DNA from: Pseudomonadota bacterium
Lineage (GTDB): Bacteria; Pseudomonadota; Gammaproteobacteria; Burkholderiales; Burkholderiaceae_C
Direction of reading: 5' to 3'
Assembly: GCA_023390985.1 (NCBI GenBank)
Contig: JAEWBU010000343.1
Span: 1 to 29,097, forward strand
Length of the DNA: 29,097 nt
The position numbers and the translations under genes were made by a program. Shown in pieces: positions 14,352 through 23,021 of the stretch (its first letter is position 1; each line of letters starts with the position of its first letter). The notes under the pieces are model-generated. The model was not told where the DNA came from and did no database searches. It was given only the letters and a program-made list of their open reading frames with translations.

Positions 14352-15533
14352 ATGGCCCGACCGCTGGACAACATCACCGTCGTCTCGCTCGAGCACGCGA
14401 TCGCGGCGCCGTTCTGCACGCGGCAACTGGCCGACCTGGGCGCCCGCGTGATCAAGGTGGAGCGGCCGGGGGAGGGCGACTTCGCCCGCGCCTACGACCA
14501 GCGCGCCAACGGCCTCTCGTCGCACTTCACCTGGGTCAACCGCTCCAAGGAAAGCCTCACGCTCGACCTCAAGCAGCCCGCCGCGCTGGCGGTGCTGAAG
14601 GACCTGCTGGCCGGTGCCGACGTGCTGGTGCAGAACCTGGCGCCCGGCGCGGCGGCACGCATGGGCCTCGGCTACGAGCAACTGCGCTCGCGGTTCCCGC
14701 GGCTGATCGTGTGCGACATCTCCGGCTACGGCAACGACGGCCCTTACCGGGACAAGAAGGCCTACGACCTGCTGATCCAGAGCGAGGCCGGCTACCTGTC
14801 GGTGACGGGCACGCCGGACGAGCCGTGCAAGTCGGGCAACTCCATCGCCGACATCGCGGCCGGCATGTACGCCTACTCCAGCGTGCTGGCGGCACTGCTG
14901 CAGCGGCAGCGGACCGGCGAAGGCTCCCACATCGACGTCTCGATGCTCGAGTGCCTGGCCGAGTGGATGGGCTTTCCCATGTACTACGCCTACGACGGCG
15001 CATCGCCGCCGCCCCGCAGCGGCGCCTCGCACGCGACGATCTATCCCTACGGTCCGTTCGAGGCCGGCGACGGCAAGTCGGTGATGCTGGGCCTGCAGAA
15101 CGAGCGCGAATGGAAGGCCTTCTGCGAGCATGTGCTGCTGCAGGCTTCGCTCGCCGAAGACCCGCTGTATGCGAGCAATGCCCAGCGCAACGAGAACCGC
15201 GCGGCGCTGCGCGCGCTGATCCTGGAGGAGTTCGGCAAGCTCACGGCCGCCCAGGTGATCGAACGGCTGGAGCGGGCCAAGATCGCCAACGCGCAGGTGA
15301 ACACCATGGCCGACCTCTGGTCGCACCCGCAGCTGAAGGCCCGCGGCCGCGTGGGCCGGGTCGACACGCCCCTGGGGCCCATCGCGGCGCTGGTGCCGCC
15401 GGGGCGCAACAACAGCTTCGACTACCGCATGGACCCCATCCCCGCCGTGGGCGAGCACACGCAGGCCATCCTGCGCGAGCTCGGACGCGGCGAGCAGGCC
15501 ATCGCGGCGCTGCGCGAGCAGCAGGCGATCTGA
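14352..15533 (+). CDS. CaiB/BaiF family (class III) CoA-transferase
   Basis: A 393-residue cytoplasmic enzyme that moves CoA between acids. Seen: the N-terminal VVSLEHAIAAPFCTRQLADLGARVIKVERP, the DLKQP element after LTLDL, YGNDGPYRDKKAYDLLIQSEAG, and the GNSIADIAAGMYA segment where D167 matches the catalytic aspartate (D169 of formyl-CoA transferase). The C-terminal part has the usual linker and VRPGR-like region in modified form (VPPGRNNSFDY). The length is typical. It sits 7 nt after the receptor gene and 13 nt before the CitE-like lyase, so the likely job is CoA activation of the acid imported by the receptor. Donor and acceptor cannot be read from sequence. Confidence 0.95.
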   Translation: MARPLDNITVVSLEHAIAAPFCTRQLADLGARVIKVERPGEGDFARAYDQRANGLSSHFTWVNRSKESLTLDLKQPAALAVLKDLLAGADVLVQNLAPGAAARMGLGYEQLRSRFPRLIVCDISGYGNDGPYRDKKAYDLLIQSEAGYLSVTGTPDEPCKSGNSIADIAAGMYAYSSVLAALLQRQRTGEGSHIDVSMLECLAEWMGFPMYYAYDGASPPPRSGASHATIYPYGPFEAGDGKSVMLGLQNEREWKAFCEHVLLQASLAEDPLYASNAQRNENRAALRALILEEFGKLTAAQVIERLERAKIANAQVNTMADLWSHPQLKARGRVGRVDTPLGPIAALVPPGRNNSFDYRMDPIPAVGEHTQAILRELGRGEQAIAALREQQAI

Positions 15534-15546
15534 GGCCCGGACCGGC

Positions 15547-16353
15547 ATGCCCACGCCCCCTCGCTCCTACCTGTTCGTTCCCGGTGATCGGCCGGAGCGC
15601 TTCGACAAGGCCTGGGCCAGCGGCGCCCATGCGGTGATCGTCGATCTCGAAGACGCCGTGGCGCCGGAACGGAAGGCTGCGGCCCGCGCCGCCTTGTCGG
15701 CGTGGCTGCATCCGGACCATCCGGTGCTGGTGCGCATCAACGCGGCCGACACCGCGTGGTTCCGCGAAGACAGCGAGCTCGCCGGCCGTCCCGGCGTGGC
15801 GGGGATCATGCTGCCGAAGGCCGAGCGCCGCGAGGACATCGAAACCCTGCGCGCCGCCGGCGCGCGCGCGGTGCTGCCGCTGATCGAAACCGCGATCGGC
15901 TTCGACCAGGCGAGGGCGCTCGCAGCAACGGCGGGCGTGGAGCGGCTCGCGTTCGGCTCGATCGACTTCCAGCTCGACCTCGGCATCAGCGGCGAGGACG
16001 ACGCACTGCTCGCCTTCCGCTCCGGTCTCGTGCTGGCTTCGCGGCTGGCCGGCGTAGTGGCGCCCATCGACGGGGTGTGCACCGCGATCGACGACCCGGC
16101 GCCGCTGGCTGCCGAGGCGGCGAGGGCCCGGCGGCTGGGCTTCGGCGGCAAGTTGTGCATCCACCCCCGGCAGGTGCAGGCGGTGAATGCGGCCTTCAGT
16201 CCTTCCGGGGCGGAGGTGGGCTGGGCGACGCGGGTCCTGCAGGCCGCCGCCGGTGCGGCGGGTGCGGCGGTCGCGGTGGATGGAAAGATGATCGACCGCC
16301 CGGTGCTGCTGCGTGCCCAGGCCATCCTGGCCGAAGCGGGCGGGTCTCAGTAG
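15547..16353 (+). CDS. HpcH/HpaI aldolase / CitE-like CoA-ester lyase
   Basis: A 268-residue TIM-barrel lyase. Seen: SYLFVPGDRPERFDKA at the start, VDLEDAVAPERK (32-43), R63 in LVRIN, the magnesium ligands E114 (LIETA) and D140 (FGSIDFQLDLG), and GKLCIHPRQV near 200-210. These match the CitE/citramalyl-CoA/malyl-CoA lyase group, which cleaves a 3-hydroxyacyl-CoA into acetyl-CoA plus an oxo acid. As the third gene of the receptor/CoA-transferase operon it probably cleaves the CoA ester made by the transferase. Its last 7 nt overlap the convergent Mut7-C gene. The exact substrate (malyl-, citramalyl- or another CoA ester) is open. Confidence 0.93.
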   Translation: MPTPPRSYLFVPGDRPERFDKAWASGAHAVIVDLEDAVAPERKAAARAALSAWLHPDHPVLVRINAADTAWFREDSELAGRPGVAGIMLPKAERREDIETLRAAGARAVLPLIETAIGFDQARALAATAGVERLAFGSIDFQLDLGISGEDDALLAFRSGLVLASRLAGVVAPIDGVCTAIDDPAPLAAEAARARRLGFGGKLCIHPRQVQAVNAAFSPSGAEVGWATRVLQAAAGAAGAAVAVDGKMIDRPVLLRAQAILAEAGGSQ

Positions 16354-17075
16354 CGCAACTGCTCGCGCAAGCGCTGCCAGTGCGCGCCTTCCCAGAACAC
16401 GCGGCCGCAGGTTCCGCAGGCGCGGAAGCGCTCGTAGCGCTCGCCCACGCCCGTCGGCAGCCGATCCTCCACTTCTGACTTCGCGGCGTCACGCAGCGGC
16501 GCATTGCAGCGCGGGCACAGCGTGAAGGGCCGCGCGCTGCGCGCCAGGTCCAGCCGCTCGAAGAGCTCCCGCAGCTGCTGCTCCGCCCGCGGCGCGTGGA
16601 GGTAGCAGCCGTGGGTGACGCCGCGCCGCTTGAGCAGGTCGCGGTCGCGCGTCAGCACGATGCGGCCCTGCGCGGCCGCGATGCGCTCGATCTCGTCGTC
16701 GGCGAAGCCGTTGTCGTACAGGGTGTCGAATCCCATCATCCGCAGCAGGAGGGCCAGCGGACGCAGGTGGACGTCGGCGACGAACCGCGTTTCGCGCAGC
16801 GGCCCGGCGCGCACGCGCAGCAGCGGCGTGACGTCGAACGCCTCGAACTTCGGGTACACGGCCACGCGGTCACCTTCGCGCAGCGGCACGTCCAGGCCGA
16901 CCGACTCGCCGTTGAGCAGGATGAGCTCGACCTCGGTGTGCGGCACGCCGAGCGCCTCGATCATGTGCCTGGTGGTGGCGGCGCGGGCGCAGGGCGCGCT
17001 GAACTCGCGGCGCCTGCGCCCGGGCGCGAGGAACTCGTTCAGCTCCTCGTAGAAGCGGAACGTCGCCGTCGCCAT
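16347..17075 (-). CDS. Mut7-C RNase-domain protein with N-terminal ubiquitin-like domain
   Basis: A 242-residue protein. Residues 1-80 look like the Mut7-C ubiquitin-like (ThiS/MoaD-type) domain (TFRFYEELNEFLAPGRR ... GDRVAVYPKFE). Residues about 97-180 are the PIN-related Mut7-C nuclease domain with acidic residues D101 (FVADVHLRPLALLLR), D117, D126/D127 and D144/D146 (LTRDRDLL). A zinc ribbon follows: C187-x2-C190 and C220-x2-C223. The family is named after the C-terminal nuclease part of C. elegans Mut-7; bacterial substrates are unknown. It is convergent with the CoA-lyase gene (7-nt overlap), and its start lies 10 nt from the stop of the S9 peptidase on the same strand. Confidence 0.93.
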   Translation of the reverse strand: MATATFRFYEELNEFLAPGRRRREFSAPCARAATTRHMIEALGVPHTEVELILLNGESVGLDVPLREGDRVAVYPKFEAFDVTPLLRVRAGPLRETRFVADVHLRPLALLLRMMGFDTLYDNGFADDEIERIAAAQGRIVLTRDRDLLKRRGVTHGCYLHAPRAEQQLRELFERLDLARSARPFTLCPRCNAPLRDAAKSEVEDRLPTGVGERYERFRACGTCGRVFWEGAHWQRLREQLRY

Positions 17076-17085
17076 GCGAGGGGCC

Positions 17086-19050
17086 TCACGAAGCCGCCGC
17101 GGCCTCCGCGTGCCGGCGGACCCAGTCGACGATCCGCCGCGCCGCGTCCTCGCGGCAGGAAGGCTTGCCGTGGCCGAGGAAGCCGTGGTTCTCGTCGGGG
17201 TACAGGACCAGCTCGGTGCTCGCCCGGCCGGCGCGGTACATGGACACGAACAGCTCCTCGGACTGGCACTTCGGGCAGCGCTCGTCCTGCGAGCCCTGCA
17301 TGAACAGCGTCGGCGTGCCCGACTCCTCGACGTGGCGCATGGGCGAGAGCTTGCGCGCGGCCCGGCGATCGAACGCCGGTGCCGTCCCCATGTACAGCGG
17401 ATCGGCGTAGTAGCCGCCGTCCGAGGTTCCGTAGTGGGTCTCGATGTTGCCGACGGGCGCCATCACCACCGCCGCCCGGAACAGGTCGGTGTTGCCGATC
17501 GCGTAGCCGCCCAGGAAGCCGCCGTACGACTTGCCGGAGACCGCGATCCGGTCGTCGCAGACGCCTTCCCGTTGCAGGCTGCGGAGGGCCGCCAGGTGCT
17601 GCGGCAGGTCGTACTCGCCCCAGTGCCCGGCCAGGCGCGCGCAGAACTCGGGCCCGTAGCTCGCCGAGCCCACCGCGTTGAGCGCCAGCACCGACCAGCC
17701 GCTGGAACAGAGCACCTGCCAGAAGACATTGGTGTCGAAGTCCAGCAGCGCATACGACGCCGGCCCGCCGTGCAGGTCGTCCAGCAGCGGGCCGGGACCC
17801 TTCGCGCCCTCGGCGCGCAGCAGCCAGCCCTCGACCGTCTCGGTGCCGCCTCGGCCGTCGGGCACCTCGAAGGACCGCAGCTCGGCGCGGATCGGCGTGC
17901 GCTCTTCCCACCATGCGTTGAAGTGGCTGAGCTTGCGTTCGCCGGCGCCGTCCAGGCCGCAGGTCCACAGCTCGCTGGGCCAGGCGGGATGGTCGACGCA
18001 GTACACCAGCGCGCCTTCACCGGCGGAGAACGCGCTGAGCTGCCGGTCCGGGCCGGGAACGGCGCGCACCTGGCCCTTCAGGTCGATCCCGGCGACGTGG
18101 TGCCTGCCGCGATGCGCCCGCACGAAGAGCAGTCCCGAACCGTCCGCGCGCCATCGGAAGGGCTCGCCGCTCGCCAGCTCGATCGACTCGTCGCCGAGCG
18201 GCCGCGCTTCGTTGCGCTCGACGTCGTGCAGCCACAACCGCGACTGCGCGTCGCCTTCCTTCACCGCGCCCGCGAAAGCGATGTGCCCGCCATCGGGTGA
18301 CCAGACCGGCTGCATGACGGTGGCGATGTCGCGCGTCGCCTCGCGGTGCCCGCTGCCGTCGGCCTGGCACAGCCACAGGTCGGTCCGGTGCGCGAAACGC
18401 CCTTCGCGCGAGCGCACGTAGGCGATGCGGCCGCCATCGGGCGAGGCGCAGAAACCGAAGACATCGATGGCGCCGTCCGTGAGCTGCTCGGCCTGGCCGG
18501 CGGCCGGGTCGATCCTGAAGAGGTGGATCTCGCGGTCGAGCTGGTAGCCGACGCCGTCCGTCTTGTAGGGCAGCCGCCAGGCCACCTCGACCTGCACCTT
18601 GCGTTCCCTGGGCGGCTGCGCGGACCGCCGGCCGCGCAGGTCGGGATCGACCTTCACCGCGGCCGTGGCGAGCAGGTACGTCCCGTCGGGCGACCACTCG
18701 ACGTCGACGACGCCGGCCGCGAAGCTGCAGACCTGCCGCGCTTCGCCCCCGGCCAGGTCGAGCAGGAACAGTTGCGGCGTCCCGCTTCGCGTCGAGACGA
18801 AGGCCAGTTGCCGGGCGTCGGGCGACAGCTTCGGCGTGCTGTCCCGGCCCGGGCCGTGGGTGAGCTGGCGTCCGGGGCTTCCATCCAGCGGGAACAGCCA
18901 GAGCCTGGAGAGGTAGCCGTCGCCGTCCCGGTCGATCGACTCGACCGTGCACACCGCGAACCCCGCGGCCGGGTCGCACTGGCTCTCGCGCACCTTGTGG
19001 TGCAGGTACAGGTCTTCGACGGAAAAGGGTTGCCTTGCCACGGGCCGCAT
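17086..19050 (-). CDS. S9-family prolyl oligopeptidase / acylaminoacyl-peptidase-like serine peptidase
   Basis: A 654-residue peptidase without a signal peptide, hence cytoplasmic. Residues about 40-380 form a TolB/WD40-like beta-propeller with repeated SPDG-type turns (VEWSPDGTYL, CASPDGGRIAYV, VWSPDGGHIAF). Residues about 390-654 form the alpha/beta hydrolase domain with the triad S508 (GKSYGG), D589 (GSQDER) and H622 (ENHGF). This is the S9C-type order; it removes N-terminal residues from short peptides. An insertion with DLRGRRSAQPPRERK in the propeller is hydrophilic. ATG 19050 is chosen because homologues begin close to SVEDLY; the open frame continues to 19200 without a better start. 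It is divergent from the histidine kinase. Confidence 0.95.
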   Translation of the reverse strand: MRPVARQPFSVEDLYLHHKVRESQCDPAAGFAVCTVESIDRDGDGYLSRLWLFPLDGSPGRQLTHGPGRDSTPKLSPDARQLAFVSTRSGTPQLFLLDLAGGEARQVCSFAAGVVDVEWSPDGTYLLATAAVKVDPDLRGRRSAQPPRERKVQVEVAWRLPYKTDGVGYQLDREIHLFRIDPAAGQAEQLTDGAIDVFGFCASPDGGRIAYVRSREGRFAHRTDLWLCQADGSGHREATRDIATVMQPVWSPDGGHIAFAGAVKEGDAQSRLWLHDVERNEARPLGDESIELASGEPFRWRADGSGLLFVRAHRGRHHVAGIDLKGQVRAVPGPDRQLSAFSAGEGALVYCVDHPAWPSELWTCGLDGAGERKLSHFNAWWEERTPIRAELRSFEVPDGRGGTETVEGWLLRAEGAKGPGPLLDDLHGGPASYALLDFDTNVFWQVLCSSGWSVLALNAVGSASYGPEFCARLAGHWGEYDLPQHLAALRSLQREGVCDDRIAVSGKSYGGFLGGYAIGNTDLFRAAVVMAPVGNIETHYGTSDGGYYADPLYMGTAPAFDRRAARKLSPMRHVEESGTPTLFMQGSQDERCPKCQSEELFVSMYRAGRASTELVLYPDENHGFLGHGKPSCREDAARRIVDWVRRHAEAAAAS

Positions 19051-19163
19051 TGGAACCGCGACTCGCGCGCCGATCTGTGGCCTGCGCGCGTCCGATCGCG
19101 TAGGAGCGTATCCACTCCCGCCCGGATCGCGTGCGCGCAAGCCCCGGCGCGCAGCCGTTTCCC

Positions 19164-19169
19164 TAGAAT
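19164..19169 (+). promoter_or_regulatory. Possible -10 box of the histidine kinase gene
   Basis: TAGAAT (CTAGAATC) lies about 36 nt before the proposed TTG start, giving a leader of roughly 30 nt. It supports a start downstream of this point rather than the long upstream open frame. Confidence 0.4.
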
Positions 19170-19204
19170 CCGGAGCAAAAACGCGCCCTTCGGCCTTCAC
19201 CCAC

Positions 19205-21091
19205 TTGAGCCCCGAGCAGATTCAGCGCTTCGTCCGGAACGCCCCCGACCTTCTCCTGGTCCTCGAGGCGGGCGAGCCCTTCACCATCGTCGCCGCGAGC
19301 GATGAGTACCTGAAGGCGACGCACAGCGACCGCGGCATCTTCGGCCGTCCGGTCTTCGAAGCCTTCCCCGACAACCCGGCCGTGGATGCGCGCGCCACCC
19401 GCACGCTGCGGGAGTCGTTCCGGAAGGTGATCGACACGCGCGAAACCGACGTCATGGCAACCCAACGGTACGACGTGCGGCGGCCGACGGCGTCGGGCGT
19501 CGAGTTCGAGGAGCGGTTCTGGAACGCGGTCAACTCGCCCGTGCTGTCGGAGGACGGCACCGCGGTCGAGTACGTCCTGCATCGCATCGAGGAAGCCTCC
19601 GCCAAGACCCGGCGCGACGCGGTGGCGATCCTGGAGAGCATCACCGAAGGTTTCTTCACGCTCGACCGCCGCTGGCGGTTCGACTACGTCAACCGCGAAG
19701 CGCACCGCATCCTCGGCCGTGAACGCGGGACGCTCGAGGGGCGGACCTTGTGGTCGGAGTACCCGGGACTCGAAGGCACGCCCTTCGAGCGCAGCTACCG
19801 GCGCACCATGGAGCAGCGCGAGATGTGCAGCTTCACGGCCTTCTATGCCGGGCACGAGCGCTGGTACGAGGTGACGGCGTTCCCCGCGCCCGAGGGCGTC
19901 TCGGTGTACTTCCGCGACGTGACCGCGTCCAAGCGCCTGGAAGCCGAGCGCGAACGCCTGATCATCGAATCGGAGACCCAGCGCCGCATCTACGAGACCG
20001 CGCTCAACAGCACGCCGGACTTCGTCTACGTGTTCGACCTGGAGCACCGCGCCATCTACGCCAACGAGGCGCTGCTCAAGGTGTGGGGCGTGGACGACGT
20101 GCGCGGCAAGCGCTGGATGGATCTCGGCTACGAGCAGTGGCACGCCGACCTGCACGACGCCGAGATCGACCAGGTGATCCGCACCCGGGCCCCGATCCGC
20201 GGCGAGATCCCCTTCACCGGCACCAACGGCAGGCGCATCTACGACTACATCTTCGCGCCGGTGCTCGACGCCGGCGGGGAGGTGGTGGCGATCGCCGGCA
20301 CGACGCGCGACGTCACCGACCGCCAGGCGGCGGAGCAGGCGCTGCGCGAGCACGCGCAGCAGCTGGCGCAGGCGGACCGCGCCAAGGACGAGTTCCTCGC
20401 CACGCTCTCGCATGAGCTGAGGAATCCGCTCGCGCCGCTTCGCAACGCGCTGACGCTGCTGCGGCGCGCGGATCCGGCCAACCCCAGGACCGAGCGGCTG
20501 CAGGTGATCATGGATCGCCAGCTCAACCACCTGGTGCGGCTGGTCGATGACCTGCTCGAGCTGTCGCGCATCAGCCGCGGCGCGCTGTCGCTGCGCATGG
20601 AACCGGTGGACGTCGCCCACGTCATCCGCAGCGCGATCGAAACCTGCGACCCGCTCATCCAGGCGGCGGGCCACGACCTGTCGTTCGAGGCCCCGGCCCA
20701 GCCGCTGCTGGTGGACGGCGATCCGGTCCGGCTGGCGCAGATCGTGGCCAACCTGCTGAACAACGCCACCAAGTACACCGACCAGCCCGGCAGCATCGCG
20801 GTGCGCTGCCGGCGCGACGACGGCCAGGTGGTCGTCAGCGTTCGCGACACGGGCATCGGCATCGAGCCGGAGGCGCTGCCGCGCATGTTCGAGATGTTCA
20901 GCCGCGGGCTCCGCGACGGCGGCCAGGCCCAGGGCGGCCTCGGCATCGGGCTGGCGCTCTCGCGGCGGCTGGCCGAGATGCACGGCGGCACGCTCGAGGG
21001 CCGCAGCGAGGGCGCGGGTCGGGGCAGCGAGTTCGTGCTGCGGCTGCCGGTGCAGCAGGCGGGCGATCAGCAGCAGCCATCCGCCGGATAG
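19205..21091 (+). CDS. Three-PAS sensor histidine kinase
   Basis: A 628-residue soluble sensor kinase with no membrane segment. Three PAS domains lie at about 5-125, 135-255 and 262-380, the last closing with VVAIAGTTRDVTDRQ. Then come HisKA with H403 (ATLSHELRNPLAPLR) and HATPase_c with N box NLLNNATKY (about 517), G1 DTGIGI (about 547) and G2 GGLGIGLAL (about 577). All catalytic boxes are intact. There is no receiver domain and no response regulator nearby, so it is an orphan kinase, perhaps reading redox or light through the PAS domains. The start is uncertain: TTG 19205 is the first start codon after the TAGAAT box and gives SPEQIQRF, the expected N-terminus; there is no clear Shine-Dalgarno. 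The 3' end overlaps the DUF488 gene by 25 nt. Confidence 0.93.
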   Translation: MSPEQIQRFVRNAPDLLLVLEAGEPFTIVAASDEYLKATHSDRGIFGRPVFEAFPDNPAVDARATRTLRESFRKVIDTRETDVMATQRYDVRRPTASGVEFEERFWNAVNSPVLSEDGTAVEYVLHRIEEASAKTRRDAVAILESITEGFFTLDRRWRFDYVNREAHRILGRERGTLEGRTLWSEYPGLEGTPFERSYRRTMEQREMCSFTAFYAGHERWYEVTAFPAPEGVSVYFRDVTASKRLEAERERLIIESETQRRIYETALNSTPDFVYVFDLEHRAIYANEALLKVWGVDDVRGKRWMDLGYEQWHADLHDAEIDQVIRTRAPIRGEIPFTGTNGRRIYDYIFAPVLDAGGEVVAIAGTTRDVTDRQAAEQALREHAQQLAQADRAKDEFLATLSHELRNPLAPLRNALTLLRRADPANPRTERLQVIMDRQLNHLVRLVDDLLELSRISRGALSLRMEPVDVAHVIRSAIETCDPLIQAAGHDLSFEAPAQPLLVDGDPVRLAQIVANLLNNATKYTDQPGSIAVRCRRDDGQVVVSVRDTGIGIEPEALPRMFEMFSRGLRDGGQAQGGLGIGLALSRRLAEMHGGTLEGRSEGAGRGSEFVLRLPVQQAGDQQQPSAG

Positions 21092-21597
21092 ACCAGCCGG
21101 TCGTCGCAGACGCGCGCGGGCGAGGTGAAGGGGTGGGGCGTGCCCGGGCCTTCGCCCGCGAGGTGGATCACCTCCGCGCCCAGGAAGCGAAGCACGTCGG
21201 CGACCAGCGCGCGGTGGCAGCGCCACCAGAGCAGTTCGGAGCACATCACCGCCGTGCGTGCGCCGGCGGCGATGAGCAGCAGCTCGTCGAGGCCCTGCGC
21301 GAACTCTTCGGTCCAGGTGTACGCGGCATAGGCGCGGAACGAAGGATTGCGCCAGCCTTCCTGCTCCGGACCCGAGTCGCCCCGGCGGCGCCCGCCCAGC
21401 CGCGAGAGCCACGCATAGCCGATGTCGTCGGCGGCCAGGCGCGCGGCGAGCGCATCGCCGCCGAACTGCGGATGCCGGCGCGAGCCCGGGAACCGGCGGA
21501 CATCCGCGACCACCTCGATGCCGTGCGACTGCAGCACGGCGACGAAGTCATCCGCGCCGCGCGTGGAGTGGCCGATGGTCCAGATGCTGGAGGGCAT
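21067..21597 (-). CDS. DUF488-family protein
   Basis: A 176-residue cytoplasmic protein. Signatures: IWTIGHSTRGADDFVAVL at the N-terminus, VVADVRRFPGSRRHPQF (about 28-45), and the C-terminal cysteine block MCSELLWWRCHRALVADVL, where the family usually has a C-x-E-xxxxCHR motif. The function of DUF488 is not established; conserved Cys and His suggest a redox or metal-linked role. ATG 21597 begins exactly at the conserved IWTIGHS region. The final codons overlap the 3' end of the kinase gene on the opposite strand by 25 nt. It is separated from the di-heme cytochrome gene by 144 nt. Confidence 0.93.
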   Translation of the reverse strand: MPSSIWTIGHSTRGADDFVAVLQSHGIEVVADVRRFPGSRRHPQFGGDALAARLAADDIGYAWLSRLGGRRRGDSGPEQEGWRNPSFRAYAAYTWTEEFAQGLDELLLIAAGARTAVMCSELLWWRCHRALVADVLRFLGAEVIHLAGEGPGTPHPFTSPARVCDDRLVYPADGCC

Positions 21598-21741
21598 GGC
21601 GCCACTTTGCCCGCGCGGCATCCCGCGCGGCGCAGGCGAAGGCAGCGGGGCGATGCCAGCGAGAAGCCCCACTTGCTTCCCGGTTGTCACGTTTCGGGCC
21701 GGGGGCGCATCCAACGCCAACACCCACGCGAGGAAGCCGCC

Positions 21742-23013
21742 ATGCCCCAGCCGAGCAAGACCGTGCCCATCCTGCTGACAGCCCTGCTGGCTGCGGCGCT
21801 GATCCCCGCCTGCGGTGGCGGCGGCGGTGGTGGAGGCGATTCCGCCCCCGCCGCGCCTTCCGCTCCGGCCCAGGGTTCCGGACCCGCGCCGGCCGCGGGC
21901 CCGACGCAGGCGCAGCTGGTCGAGCAGGGCCGCGAGATCTTCCGGTTCGACACCTTCGGCGACGAACGCCAGTGGACCGACACGCTGCGCATGCATGAGG
22001 TCATCGAGCAGGCGGTGTCGCCCAACGTCGCGCTGTCGGTCGGGCTCAAGGTGGACGCCGACGCGATCCCGCCCGCGGTGGCCGCCGCCATCCAGGCCGG
22101 ACAGGTCGACCTGGACAGCCCGGCCACGACCGTCACGCTGATCAAGCTCAATGCCGTGGTCGGCGTGAAGGGCCAGGTGGAGACCATCAACGGCGTGGAC
22201 CGGCTGACGCGCGTGGGCATCACCTGCGCGCTGTGCCATTCCACGGTGGACGACTCGTTCGCGAAAGGCATCGGCAAGCGGCTGGACGGCTGGCCCAACC
22301 GCGACCTGAACCCCGGCGCGATCATCGCGTTGTCGCCGGCGGTCGATGCGACCAAGAAGGCGGTCTACAACTCCTGGGGCAAGGGCAAGTACGACCCGCG
22401 CTTCAACATCGACGGCATCAGCAAGCCCGTCGTGATCCCGCCCGCTTACGGACTGGCCGACATCCACAGGATCACCTTCACCGGCGACGGCGACGAGCTC
22501 GCTTACTGGAACCGCTACGTCGCCGTGACCCAGATGGGCGGGGAGGGCAGCTTCACCGAACCGCGCCTGAACCTGAGCATCACCAACGGAACGCAGGACC
22601 AGGTCTCCAGCAAGCTCCCGGCGCTGCAGGCCTACCAGCTGTCGCTGGCCGCGCCCACGCCGCCGGCGGGCTCGTTCGACCCGGTGGCCGCCGCGCGCGG
22701 GCAGCTGCTGTTCGCCGGCAAGGCGCAGTGCGCCACCTGCCACAGCGGCGCCGCGTTCACCGACGCCAACTCGCTGCTGCATCCGCCGCAGGACTCGATC
22801 GTCGAGCCGGAGAACCCGAGCTACGCGAGCCGGTCCGCGACCCGGCTGTACCGCACCTCGCCGCTGCGCGGCCTGTGGCAGCACGCGCCGTACTTCCACG
22901 ATGGTTCGGCCGCCACCGCCGAGGACGCGGTCCAGCGCTACAACCAGGGACGTGGGCTCGGGCTGACGGCGCAGGAAGTGCAGGACGTGGCGCAGTACCT
23001 CAAGTCGCTGTAG
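21742..23013 (+). CDS. Di-heme c-type cytochrome lipoprotein, MauG/CCP-like C-terminus
   Basis: A 423-residue exported protein. The lipobox is IPAC (C25), followed by eight Gly and an Ala/Pro linker to about residue 55. Two heme-binding motifs are seen: C162-A-L-C165-H166 in the middle and C330-A-T-C333-H334 in the C-terminal half. The last 70 residues (RTSPLRGLWQHAPYFHDGSA, then YNQGRG and a final VQDVAQYLKSL) resemble the C-terminal lobe of the MauG/cytochrome c peroxidase family. The first heme domain is not like the CCP N-lobe, so peroxidase activity is doubtful. The stop overlaps the Shine-Dalgarno of the ECF sigma gene. It probably passes electrons in the periplasm; the partner is unknown. 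Confidence 0.9.
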   Translation: MPQPSKTVPILLTALLAAALIPACGGGGGGGGDSAPAAPSAPAQGSGPAPAAGPTQAQLVEQGREIFRFDTFGDERQWTDTLRMHEVIEQAVSPNVALSVGLKVDADAIPPAVAAAIQAGQVDLDSPATTVTLIKLNAVVGVKGQVETINGVDRLTRVGITCALCHSTVDDSFAKGIGKRLDGWPNRDLNPGAIIALSPAVDATKKAVYNSWGKGKYDPRFNIDGISKPVVIPPAYGLADIHRITFTGDGDELAYWNRYVAVTQMGGEGSFTEPRLNLSITNGTQDQVSSKLPALQAYQLSLAAPTPPAGSFDPVAAARGQLLFAGKAQCATCHSGAAFTDANSLLHPPQDSIVEPENPSYASRSATRLYRTSPLRGLWQHAPYFHDGSAATAEDAVQRYNQGRGLGLTAQEVQDVAQYLKSL

Positions 23014-23017
23014 GAGG
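23012..23017 (+). promoter_or_regulatory. Shine-Dalgarno of the sigma factor gene, touching the cytochrome stop
   Basis: AGGAGG directly follows the T of the upstream TAG stop (23011-23013) and ends 4 nt before the sigma ATG at 23022. This fixes the sigma start inside a much longer open frame and implies cotranslation with the cytochrome. Confidence 0.85.
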
Positions 23018-23021
23018 CGCG

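Noticed and set aside
18947..19204. Upstream extension of the histidine kinase frame
   Set aside because: It overlaps the start of the divergent S9 peptidase gene and has no PAS-like content; a promoter-like TAGAAT lies inside it.
22233..23021. Upstream extension of the sigma factor frame
   Set aside because: It lies in another frame of the di-heme cytochrome gene. The AGGAGG site at 23012 and the usual ECF N-terminus set the start at 23022.
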